Assembly (NCBI GenBank): GCA_030067055.1
Contig: JASJAL010000011.1
Coordinates: 1 to 22,370, forward strand
Source of the DNA: Kiloniellales bacterium
Lineage (GTDB): Bacteria > Pseudomonadota > Alphaproteobacteria > Kiloniellales > JAKSBE01
Reading direction: 5' to 3'
DNA length: 22,370 nucleotides
The position numbers were made by a program, and so were the translations under genes. Under the pieces are notes generated by a model. That model was given only the letters and a program-made list of their open reading frames with translations, was not told where the DNA came from and did not search any database. Shown in pieces: positions 12,869 to 20,246 of this stretch; position 1 is the stretch's first letter; every line of letters starts with the position of its first letter.

Positions 12869-15439
12869 ATGGCGCGCGTGCCGGACCGGAGCGCCTTGCG
12901 GCGCCCGGGGCTGCAAAGCGACCCGGGCCTGCGTGCCCCGGTCGAGGCCTTCGGCGCCGGGATAGGCGAGGCGCTGGGCATCGCCGGCGGGGAGCTGCAG
13001 GCCGCGGCGGAGCGGGTGCGGGCCCGCGAGAAACGGAAAGCTCGAGAAAAGCGGAAAGGAGAAGAGAAGACCCCGAAGCAGCCGGACGGCCGCAGAGATA
13101 AGCGCGCGCCCTTGCCGGGCCGTAATTCGCAGACCCCTCTGCCAGGGCGCAAGCCACCGTCTCCTGACGCGCTGATCGAGCGCCTGCGCCAGGGCGCGAC
13201 CACCGCGGCGCGGCGGGCCCAGGCGGCGACCGGCCGGCGGGAGATGACCGAGGCGGCTCGCCGGGTCTTAGACGGTGACGAACAGCCGGCGGCCGGCCTG
13301 CCGGCGGCGGTGAAGGCGCAGGCTGAGGCCGCGCTCAAATCCCGGCTCTCGCAGGCGCGCCAGGCCGGCCTGGGCGAGGAGGACCTGGCTCGCCTGGAGG
13401 CGGAGCTCGGCGGCCACCAGCTCGTGCTCCTGGAGCACGGCCTGGTCGAGCAGGTCGCGCGCCTGCGCGCCCAGACCGCCGCGCAGCTCGAGTCCGAGGC
13501 CGGCGCGCTGGTCGAGGCGGTACGAGGCAACCCGGCGCGGGCGGCCCCGGCCTCGGCCGCCCTCGACGAACTGCTCGCCGACTTCGCCACCGGGGCCGAT
13601 CCGGCGCGCCTGGCGGCCTTCGCCGGGCAGACCCGCGCCCGCCTGGCCCTGGCCGAGGTCGAGGGCTTCCTGGCGGACGGCGAGCTGGACGCGGCGGCGG
13701 AGGCTCTAGCCGCGGCCGAGGCCCTGCCCGAGGCGGCCAGGGCGCGCCTCGAGCGGCGCATCGCGGCCGAGCGCACCCGCCAGCCCGAGGAGAACCAAGG
13801 GCTGGCCCAGCACGCCCGGGCCACGGTCCTGGCGGCGCTTGAGGCGGGCCGCGGCCCGGACCCCGAGACCCTGGCGCAGATCGCCGAGCTGGCCGGTCCC
13901 GAGGCCCTGGCCGCCCTGGAGGCCGAGGCCGAGTCCGCGGCCCGCCGGCGCGACCTGGCCGGGCGGCTGAGCGGCCGGCCGCGGGAAGCCTGGGACGAAG
14001 CCCTTGCGAACACCGGCGTCGGCCCGGAGGCGCGGGCGGCCTTGCTGCGCCTGGCCGAGCCCCTGCGCCGGCGCATCGAGCTGGATCCGCAGGCTGCGGT
14101 GACGGCGCGGGTCGAGGCCCGGGCAGCGACGATCGCCGAGCTGGAGGAAGCCGGCATCGAACCGGCCGCTGTCGACCTGGCCCGCGCCGATCCGGACAGC
14201 CTCTACCGCTTCCGCGACCCGCGCCTGGTCGACGCCCGGCAGTTGGCCCAGGCCGGCAGCGACGACGCCGGCGCGGGCGAGGCTCCCCGGCCGCCCAGCG
14301 AGCGCGAGATCAACGAGTTCCTGTCGGAGACCGCCGACCTCAGCGACGAAGCCTTCCGCGAGGCCGCGGCCGGCTTCGGCCTGGACCCGGAAATGGCCGC
14401 GCTGTTCCGCGCCATGCTCCGGGTGACGCCGGAGACCCAGGCCGAAGTCAGGCAGCGGATCCGAACGCTCTTGCCCTTGGGCTTCGGCGCCCCGCGCAAC
14501 GAGATCCGCACGGTCCTTGATCGGATCCTCATGACCGAGGATCAGGAAACGCGGCGGCGGCTCATCGAGCCGCAGCTCAAGTTCGGCCGCGCCGACCGCG
14601 ACCTCGCGGCCGACGCCGCCGCCGGCGGCTTCCGGCCCGGAGCGCCCCGTCCGACGCGCCAGCTCGGCATCGCCCAGGGCGGCGGCCGGAAAGGCCCGGG
14701 CTCCAAGCCGGGCGAGGATGGCGACCCCGGAGCCCCGCAAGGCGGGCGCCCCACAGGCCCAGGCGGCGTCGGTCTGTCCGTCGGCCAGCCGGACCCGGTG
14801 CTCACTAGCCGGACGATCGTCCAGCCGGTCGAGGACCGACGGAAGCTGCTGGAGATGGCGGCGCAGGCCAGGCCCGACTTCGACCGCCAGCTCGAAGCCA
14901 TCGCCAAGTCCGTTCCTGGGACCAAGTTCGACCTGAGCCGGGTCAAGGAGGACGGCCCGAGGCTGACCTTCAAGATCAAGGCGCTACAGGACGACATGCG
15001 GGTGCGTGGCGTTGATCCGGCTTCGACGGACAGTGGCGCGCATCTGATCCGAGACTATCTTGCGGGCCGGCTAGTCCCTGAGAATGACAAGGCTCTAACA
15101 GCTGCAATTGCGCAAATCGGAAGGCGCTTCGAGCTTGTTGGCGAGCCCAAGAACTTCATGGTCCGGCCCCGATCGGACACGGGCTACACTGCGATACACG
15201 TCCAGATTAAGCTGAAGAATGGGCTCACGGCCGAACTGCAAATTATGCCGCCACCATTCAAGAAGGCAGCAGATCGTCAGCGCAGCATCTTCGAGAGATA
15301 CAGGGACTTCGATGGGAAAATCCCGCCTGAGCTTTGGCCTCAATACGAGAAGGACCTGCGGCGATCCCGGAATGTCTTCGAACAGGCTTGGAGTGAATGG
15401 CTGGCTGCCGGAAATCAAGACCCCAGAGTCAAGAAGTAG
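12869..15439 (+). CDS. Large internal virion-type protein with a C-terminal RelA/SpoT-like toxin domain
   Basis: 856 residues. Residues about 1-600 are Ala/Glu/Arg-rich helices like the large internal core proteins of podoviruses; a Lys/Arg-rich insert lies near 50-85. Residues about 604-647 are a Gly/Pro-rich linker. The last 200 residues match the RelA/SpoT nucleotidyltransferase fold: SRVK (Arg691, Lys693), an IRDYLAGRLV strand (Asp729, Arg734) in place of DIxGxR, DTGYTAIHVQIKL (Tyr773, His777) in place of GYRSIH, and AELQIM (Glu789, Gln791) in place of EIQIR. Known members make (p)ppGpp or (p)ppApp, or pyrophosphorylate tRNA ends. The key acidic and aromatic residues are present, so activity is plausible. 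G+C drops from about 80-88% in the middle of the gene to about 50-62% over the domain. An 88-codon gene follows after 58 bases. Confidence 0.75.
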   Translation: MARVPDRSALRRPGLQSDPGLRAPVEAFGAGIGEALGIAGGELQAAAERVRAREKRKAREKRKGEEKTPKQPDGRRDKRAPLPGRNSQTPLPGRKPPSPDALIERLRQGATTAARRAQAATGRREMTEAARRVLDGDEQPAAGLPAAVKAQAEAALKSRLSQARQAGLGEEDLARLEAELGGHQLVLLEHGLVEQVARLRAQTAAQLESEAGALVEAVRGNPARAAPASAALDELLADFATGADPARLAAFAGQTRARLALAEVEGFLADGELDAAAEALAAAEALPEAARARLERRIAAERTRQPEENQGLAQHARATVLAALEAGRGPDPETLAQIAELAGPEALAALEAEAESAARRRDLAGRLSGRPREAWDEALANTGVGPEARAALLRLAEPLRRRIELDPQAAVTARVEARAATIAELEEAGIEPAAVDLARADPDSLYRFRDPRLVDARQLAQAGSDDAGAGEAPRPPSEREINEFLSETADLSDEAFREAAAGFGLDPEMAALFRAMLRVTPETQAEVRQRIRTLLPLGFGAPRNEIRTVLDRILMTEDQETRRRLIEPQLKFGRADRDLAADAAAGGFRPGAPRPTRQLGIAQGGGRKGPGSKPGEDGDPGAPQGGRPTGPGGVGLSVGQPDPVLTSRTIVQPVEDRRKLLEMAAQARPDFDRQLEAIAKSVPGTKFDLSRVKEDGPRLTFKIKALQDDMRVRGVDPASTDSGAHLIRDYLAGRLVPENDKALTAAIAQIGRRFELVGEPKNFMVRPRSDTGYTAIHVQIKLKNGLTAELQIMPPPFKKAADRQRSIFERYRDFDGKIPPELWPQYEKDLRRSRNVFEQAWSEWLAAGNQDPRVKK

Positions 15440-15497
15440 TTACGAGATTTGCCCGAGAGCCTCATTTGTAGCTTATGGTGTTCAGAAGGATAGAGAT

Positions 15498-15764
15498 ATG
15501 AACAGTCTAAGAGCCGTCAGAATCGTGATGGGGCCTTCGATCCCGGAGACGGGCGAAGTCGCCCGTGCCGTGACGTTGGAGGATGGGTCGGGTCAGGTCC
15601 AGACCTATAGCCGTAGCAAGAAGGCCTGGGTCAATGGCGGATCGACGTTTCAGTCGTTGCACACGGCCGACGATGTAAGCATCGAGTACTTGAAGCTTAG
15701 CGGCTTTGACGAAGGCGACATCGAAAACATTCTTCGCCGGCCTGAAGATGAAGCTGTGGGCTAA
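15498..15764 (+). CDS. 88-residue protein of unknown function, candidate immunity protein
   Basis: Start at the ATG at 15498, chosen because AAGGA lies 7 bases upstream; the frame is open further back into the preceding gene but without a start signal. The protein is small, soluble and acidic (about 14 Asp/Glu against 9 Lys/Arg). It has a beta-rich first half (GEVARAVTLEDGSGQVQTYS, then KKAWVNGGSTF) and a helical acidic end (IEYLKLSGFDEGDIENILRR). I recognise no family. It lies 58 bases behind the RelA/SpoT-fused virion protein on the same strand and shares the lower G+C of that domain, so a cognate immunity or antitoxin role is a reasonable inference. Nothing in the sequence itself proves it. 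Confidence 0.6.
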   Translation: MNSLRAVRIVMGPSIPETGEVARAVTLEDGSGQVQTYSRSKKAWVNGGSTFQSLHTADDVSIEYLKLSGFDEGDIENILRRPEDEAVG

Positions 15765-15840
15765 AGTGTTTCTGGAGCCAATTGGATTTACCGCATGGCT
15801 CGCCCCCCAGTAGATGGTAATCCGAGTCAGATCACAGAAT

Positions 15841-16042
15841 GGAAACGAGGGGACAGTATCCCGATTCCAAAGCCCCGACGTGTTGGAACCGGCTCTTTGG
15901 ACCTCCAGGGAGAGTATAGCTACTTTCGCTTGCTGGTATGATTCTGTCTCGCGATCTCTCCTGGAAGGGCTGATGAGAGTATCGGCGCGAGGAAGTCTCC
16001 GAACATAAGGCGTCGAAATAAGGATACTGTTCTCGTAGTTCC
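15841..16042. mobile_element. Possible decayed miniature element
   Basis: Imperfect inverted ends: GGAAACGAGGGGACAGTATC at 15841-15860 and, read on the minus strand, GGAACTACGAGAACAGTATC at 16042-16023. They share the 9-base core ACAGTATCC plus GGAA, and ATT further in. The roughly 200-base interior has no intact gene. A core of this type is often seen at the ends of REP-associated (Y1) transposase elements; that link is from memory and uncertain. It fills most of the 353-base gap 15765-16117, where I see no gene. Confidence 0.3.
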
Positions 16043-16117
16043 GGCCTTTCAGCGCGAGGCCGAGCGCCGCTCGCGGCCGCACTTGAGCCTGTGCCGCACG
16101 CCGCTAGGATCGCCGCC

Positions 16118-16735
16118 ATGCCGGAACGAGAGCTTTTCATTTCCGTCGACATCGAGGCCGACGGGCGGATCCCGGGGCGGAACTCCATGCTGAGCTTCGG
16201 TTCGGCCGCCTTCACCCTGGACAAGGAACTGGTCGCCCGCTTCGCCGTCAACCTGGAGACCCTGCCGGGGGCGGAGGGCGATCCCGAGACATTGGCCTGG
16301 TGGAAGAAGTTTCCCGAGGCCTGGGCAGCGGCCCGCGAGGACCCCGAGGACCCGGCAACGGCGCTGCCGCGCTACGCCGCGCACCTGGAGGCGCTGGGCA
16401 AGGACTTGGGCGGGAAGTGGGGCCGACCGACCTTCATCGGCTTTCCCGCCGCCTACGACTTCGCCTGGATCAACTGGTACCTGCACCGCTTCGCCGGCCG
16501 CAATCCGCTCGGGATCTCGGGCCTCTGCCTCAAGACTCTGGGCGCGGCCCTGCTGAAGCTCCCCTTCCGCGAGGCGACCAAGCGGCGCTTCCCGCGGCGC
16601 TGGTTCGCCGACCTGCCGCACAGCCACGTCGCCCTGGACGACGCCGTCGAGCAGGGCGCCATGGGGATCAACATGCTGCGCGAGCTGCGCGGCCTGCCTC
16701 GGATCGAGGCGATCGTCGAGTGGGACTTGTCCTGA
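16118..16735 (+). CDS. DEDDh-type 3'-5' exonuclease
   Basis: 205 residues from the ATG at 16118 (AGGAT upstream). The catalytic residues of the DEDDh exonuclease/ribonuclease-H-like fold are all visible: ExoI motif FISVDIEADG (Asp11, Glu13), ExoII FIGFPAAYDFAWINW (Asp114) and ExoIII HSHVALDDAVEQG (His170, Asp175). It is expected to be a two-metal nuclease that removes nucleotides from 3' ends of RNA or DNA. A single-domain protein of this size is more like a stand-alone cellular exonuclease than a polymerase proofreading domain; substrate cannot be told. It is convergent with the OmpA-family gene, with only 16 bases between the stops. It follows the possible mobile remnant and is GC-rich like the main chromosome. 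Confidence 0.82.
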   Translation: MPERELFISVDIEADGRIPGRNSMLSFGSAAFTLDKELVARFAVNLETLPGAEGDPETLAWWKKFPEAWAAAREDPEDPATALPRYAAHLEALGKDLGGKWGRPTFIGFPAAYDFAWINWYLHRFAGRNPLGISGLCLKTLGAALLKLPFREATKRRFPRRWFADLPHSHVALDDAVEQGAMGINMLRELRGLPRIEAIVEWDLS

Positions 16736-16751
16736 CGGTCGCCGATCCCCG

Positions 16752-17720
16752 CTACCGCTCGACCAGCTCGACCCGGCGGTTCTTGGCGCGGCCGTCCTCG
16801 GCGCGGTTGCTGGCGACCGGGGCCAGGTAGCCGACGCCCCAGGCCGCCAGGCGGCCGGCCTCGATGCCGTAGTCCGCGACCAGGGCTTGCTTGACCGCCT
16901 CGGCCCGACGCTTCGAAAGGTCCATGTTGTAGTCGAGCTTGCCCCGGTTGTCGGTGTGGCCGACGACCACCAGCTCGAGCTCGCCCTGGTCCGTCAGCAG
17001 CTTGGCGATCTGCTCCAGGGTCTCCTTGGAGGCCGGCTTGATCTCGGTCTTGTCCGTGTCGAAGTAGATGCCGTAGAGCGCGATGCGGCCGGTGGCGTCG
17101 ATGGCCTTGGCCATCTCGCCGGCGTCGACCACCACCATCTTCTCGGCCAGGGCCTCGGTCTCGACCACGTCGAGCTGGGTGATCACGCGCTTGAAGGTCT
17201 TGCCGCCGCCGGTGTCCGAGAGCCCGACGTAGAGCGAGACGTAGACGTCGCCCTCCGCGCTGCGCGGCAGCCTGGCGGCGAGGAAGCGGAAGTCCTTGGA
17301 CTCGGTCAGGTGGTTGACGTTCATGCTGTGGTTGAACTTGCGCCCGCCGCAGGCCTTGTACTTGCAGGCGAAGACCTCTTCGAAGCCGGCGCTCTCGAGC
17401 GCCGTCGCGTAGGAACGGAACACCGCGGCCACGCTCTGCTCCGCCGGGGCCAGGTAGCGGATCCGGGTGACCCGGCCCTCGACGACCTGCATCGAGGCCT
17501 CGTTCTTCGCGGCGCCGCCGGAGTTCTCGGCCGGCGCGACCATCAGGCCGTACTCGTCGAACTCGGTCTCCGCGTAGTGGGTGATCTCCGAGCCTTCGTA
17601 GCGCTTGCCGACGAGCGGATGGTCCTTGCCGCCCTGGACGTCGGCGGCTGCAGCGGGCAGGGCGGCGGTGAGACTCATCACGAGAATGGAGACCACAGTC
17701 AGGCTTGAGGCAGGGGACAT
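16752..17720 (-). CDS. DUF4892-like/OmpA-domain outer membrane protein
   Basis: 322 residues, start ATG at 17720 with GGAG about 9 bases upstream. Residues 1-26 are a signal peptide ending in PAAAA. Residues about 28-190 (HPLVGKRYEGSEITHYAETE, VTRIRYLAPAEQSVAAVFRS, FACKYKACGGRKFNHSM) resemble the DUF4892 family. Residues about 205-322 are an OmpA peptidoglycan-binding domain: ALYGIYFDTDKTEIKPASKE, then VVVGHTDNRGKLDYNMDLSK, a RRAEAV helix and the closing NRRVEL. The Asp and Arg that bind diaminopimelate (in GHTDNRG and SKRR) are present. It would sit in the outer membrane or periplasm and tether it to the wall. It is divergent from the DM13 gene (212 bases between starts). Confidence 0.85.
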   Translation of the reverse strand: MSPASSLTVVSILVMSLTAALPAAAADVQGGKDHPLVGKRYEGSEITHYAETEFDEYGLMVAPAENSGGAAKNEASMQVVEGRVTRIRYLAPAEQSVAAVFRSYATALESAGFEEVFACKYKACGGRKFNHSMNVNHLTESKDFRFLAARLPRSAEGDVYVSLYVGLSDTGGGKTFKRVITQLDVVETEALAEKMVVVDAGEMAKAIDATGRIALYGIYFDTDKTEIKPASKETLEQIAKLLTDQGELELVVVGHTDNRGKLDYNMDLSKRRAEAVKQALVADYGIEAGRLAAWGVGYLAPVASNRAEDGRAKNRRVELVER

Positions 17721-17932
17721 CCACGAACTCCATCTTCAGCGTCCCCGCGCTGGAGCGAGGCGAGGTCGATGATACTGCGGCAGGCAGAGCGCTGTGATCC
17801 CCCGCTTGGGCGAGGCCCGCGCACGCAGCTTTCAAGCGAACGTGACGTGTCGTGAGCCCCTGGCGAGACCAGATAGTCCCTGCAGGCCCGGGCGATCAGC
17901 ACCCGGGCGAGACTCAAGATGGAGGAAGTCAC

Positions 17933-18358
17933 GTGAATGCAGCAGTCGTAAGCCGCGCGCAGAGCCGCTCCGGTCTTGGAGGGCTTCTCGTGTCCCTAGC
18001 CGTCGCGGCGGCGATGATCCTCTTTGCCGGCATGGCGCTGGCCGACGGTCACAAGGCCAGCGGCAGCTTCGTCGGCAAGAGCAACCACATCACCTCGGGC
18101 GAGGTCACGGTCGAGAAGACGGCCGATGGCTATGTCCTCGTCCTGCACGACAACTTCAGTTTCGATGGCGCGCCCGACCCGCAGCTCGGCTTCGGCAAGG
18201 GCGGCTACGACGGCTCGACCCGCTTCAGCAAGCTCAAGTCCAACAGCGGCAAGCAGAGCTACAAGCTCCCCGCCGGGATCGACGCCTCGCAGTACGACGA
18301 GGTCTGGGTCTGGTGCGAGAAGTTCTCGGTGCCCCTGGGCGTCGCCAAGCTGAACTAA
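17933..18358 (+). CDS. DM13-domain exported protein
   Basis: 141 residues from the GTG at 17933, chosen because GGAGGA lies 6 bases upstream; a longer frame from 17852 has no such signal. A signal sequence (GLGGLLVSLAVAAAMILFAG, cleavage near MALA-DG) is followed by a complete DM13 domain: GSFVGKSNHITSGEVTVEK, GYVLVLHDNFSFDGAPDPQL, then DEVWVWCEKFSVPLGVAKLN. The conserved Cys128 in the C-x-x-F motif is present. DM13 domains are proposed, from genome context and fold, to be redox or electron-transfer modules. The bacterial protein is expected in the periplasm. It is divergent from the OmpA-family gene and ends in a good terminator. Confidence 0.87.
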   Translation: MNAAVVSRAQSRSGLGGLLVSLAVAAAMILFAGMALADGHKASGSFVGKSNHITSGEVTVEKTADGYVLVLHDNFSFDGAPDPQLGFGKGGYDGSTRFSKLKSNSGKQSYKLPAGIDASQYDEVWVWCEKFSVPLGVAKLN

Positions 18359-18399
18359 GCTTCGCGCCCGCCAAACGGGAGTGAAGCGGCAAGCATCGG

Positions 18400-18427
18400 G
18401 GGCCCCTGCGGGGGCCCTTCGTTTTTT
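18400..18427 (+). terminator. Rho-independent terminator of the DM13 gene
   Basis: GGGCCCC (18400-18406) and GGGGCCC (18411-18417) with a four-base loop, then TTCGTTTTTT. A perfect GC stem and a six-base T run make this the clearest terminator in the window. Confidence 0.8.
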
Positions 18428-18474
18428 CGGGCCGGCTCGGTCCCGCATCTTCCAGAGGACAGGAGTGACAGCCC

Positions 18475-19047
18475 ATGGCCGACGTGGTCGGGATCTGCAA
18501 TTCCGCGCTCGCCAAGATCGGCGCGGCGCGCATCGTCGCCCTCACCGAGGGCAGCAAGAACGCCAACGTCTGCGCCGAGCAGTACGACAAGCTGCGCGAC
18601 GACCTGCTGCGCGGCCATGCCTGGAACTTCGCCATCCGCCGGGTCAAGCTGGCGCGCCTGGCCGATGCGCCGGCCTTCGGCTTTGCCCGGGCCTTCCAGC
18701 TGCCGGCGGACTGGCTGCGCACGGTCGGGGTACACGACGACCCGGCCGCCCGCGACGGGGTCCGCTACCGGATCGAAGGCCGGCGCCTGCTGAGCGACGC
18801 CGATGAAGTCTACCTGCGCTACGTCGCCCGCATCGCCGATCCCAACGCCATGCCGCCGGACTTCCGCGAGGCGCTGGCCGCGCTCCTCGGGCGCGAGCTG
18901 GCGGTGCCGCTCGCCCAGTCCGTCAACCTGCAGCAGGTCCTGGACGAGCAGTTCCGCCGCCGCCTGCGCCGGGCCCGCAGCGTCGACGCGGTCGAGGACT
19001 TCCCGGAGGCGCTGCCGGAAGGCCGCTGGGTCGCGGTCCGGGGGTGA
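18475..19047 (+). CDS. Phage tail tubular protein A-like (gp11-like) protein
   Basis: 190 residues. The pattern is that of tail tubular protein A of short-tailed phages: ICNSALAKIGAARIVALTEG at the start, CAEQYDKLRDDLLRGHAWNF (the Y-x-x-x-R ... L-x-x-H-x-W-N-F-A landmark), FARAFQLPADWLRTVGVHDD, YRIEGRRLLSDADEVYLRYV, then DPNAMPPDFREALAALLGRE. In virions this protein forms the adaptor ring below the portal. AGGAG lies about 9 bases before the ATG, with a strong terminator further upstream. The gene is intact and isolated: both neighbours are cell-type genes, and the other phage genes lie at least 2.7 kb away. Confidence 0.82.
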   Translation: MADVVGICNSALAKIGAARIVALTEGSKNANVCAEQYDKLRDDLLRGHAWNFAIRRVKLARLADAPAFGFARAFQLPADWLRTVGVHDDPAARDGVRYRIEGRRLLSDADEVYLRYVARIADPNAMPPDFREALAALLGRELAVPLAQSVNLQQVLDEQFRRRLRRARSVDAVEDFPEALPEGRWVAVRG

Positions 19048-19095
19048 CAGCTGGGGGAACCCCTTGATCAGGTGGTTGGGGCGGAGGCGCCCGGC

Positions 19096-20034
19096 TCAGG
19101 TCGCGCTAGTGCGATCGCGCGCGGTTTCCTCGCCGCAGGCGGCCTGCAGCAGCTCCAGGGTCAGGACCTGGTCGTTGGCCAGCATCTGGTAGTCGTCCTT
19201 CTTGACCGGCTCCAGCGCGGCGACGAAGGCGGCGACCTCGGCGGGCGGGGCCTCGTAGTCGAGCTTCCAGTAGGGCAGGGGTCCGGGCACCTGGCGGAAG
19301 CCGAGGATCAGCGGTGACGCGTCGGCCCAGGTGGTCACCGCGATGTCCTCCTGGCGCAGGAAGAAGCGACGCGGCGCCAGCTGCTGGCGCGGGATGAAGA
19401 TCATGTCGACCCGGGGCAGCACGCAGGGCAGGGCGTCGGGCCAGACCACCATGGACCGGGGCGGGCCGCCCTCGGGCGCCGTGACCATCGAGATCTTGGG
19501 CACGAAGACGTTCTGGCCCAGGCGCTCCTGATGGGCGCCGCGGTCGCGATTCCAGTGCCAGACCGCCTCCAGGATCTCGGCCGGCAAGGCGTGGAATTCC
19601 TCGCCGCTGTAGTCCTTGGCGAAGACCTGGTAGGCCTCCAGGTTGCCGTCGTTCCAGCCCTCCAGGAAGCCTTCCTCGCTGAAAGGCTTGCGGCCCCGGC
19701 CGTCGACCTGCGGGTCGTTGGTCGCCAGGTCGAAGCGGGCGATGAAGGCGGCCAGCTCCGAGGCCGCTTCCAGGCCGAAGAAATGCGGTCGGTAGTAGTT
19801 CAGGTTGAAGGAGGCGAAGTGCCGGAAGGCGTCGTCGCCGAGCTCGGCCAGGACCTCGGGCTCGGTGGTGTCGGCCAGGTCGAAATGGAAATAGACCCCG
19901 GTATCGCGGTTGTCGTAGATGGCCTGCTGGCCCTCGATGCGGTAGCAGGCCCGGCCGTCGAAGTAGGCGGTCAGGTCCGCGCGGCTCGGCTGATCCCGGT
20001 CTTTCTTGGTCCCGAAGTAGAGGTCGTAGCTCAT
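19096..20034 (-). CDS. Conserved protein of unknown function
   Basis: 312 residues, soluble, start ATG at 20034 with AAGGG just upstream. It opens with MSYDLYFGTKKDRDQPSRAD, then AYFDGRACYRIEGQQAIYDN and DTGVYFHFDLADT. This is an N-terminal pattern I have seen in uncharacterised bacterial proteins of similar length; no enzyme motif is recognised. The middle is rich in aromatic residues (FNLNYYRPHFFGLEA) and the C-terminal half has beta-like stretches (VDMIFIPRQQLAPRRFFLR, WADASPLILGFRQV). No signal peptide or membrane span is seen. It is on the same strand as, and downstream of, the pyruvate carboxylase gene with a 212-base gap, so it is probably transcribed separately. Confidence 0.75.
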   Translation of the reverse strand: MSYDLYFGTKKDRDQPSRADLTAYFDGRACYRIEGQQAIYDNRDTGVYFHFDLADTTEPEVLAELGDDAFRHFASFNLNYYRPHFFGLEAASELAAFIARFDLATNDPQVDGRGRKPFSEEGFLEGWNDGNLEAYQVFAKDYSGEEFHALPAEILEAVWHWNRDRGAHQERLGQNVFVPKISMVTAPEGGPPRSMVVWPDALPCVLPRVDMIFIPRQQLAPRRFFLRQEDIAVTTWADASPLILGFRQVPGPLPYWKLDYEAPPAEVAAFVAALEPVKKDDYQMLANDQVLTLELLQAACGEETARDRTSAT

Positions 20035-20246
20035 AACCGCCCTTCTGCTGCGCTACGGAATGAACCTAGCCAAGCTGGCGCTTGGAAGGAAGCCCTAGTA
20101 CCCGTTTCGGGTGTATTCGCCAGGGCCAGGGTGGCGTAAAGCAGAGGTAATTCCTAATCCTAGCGAAGATTCACGAGATCGTGTAGCTCCCGCATTTTTT
20201 CTGGTGGCGCCCGGCCGAATCGGCACCGGCGGAACCGCGTCCGAGG

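Noticed and set aside
15507..16082. 191-codon minus-strand frame over the candidate immunity gene and the possible mobile remnant
   Set aside because: No ribosome site or family resemblance. The plus frame at 15498 has a ribosome site and suitable context, although some uncertainty remains.
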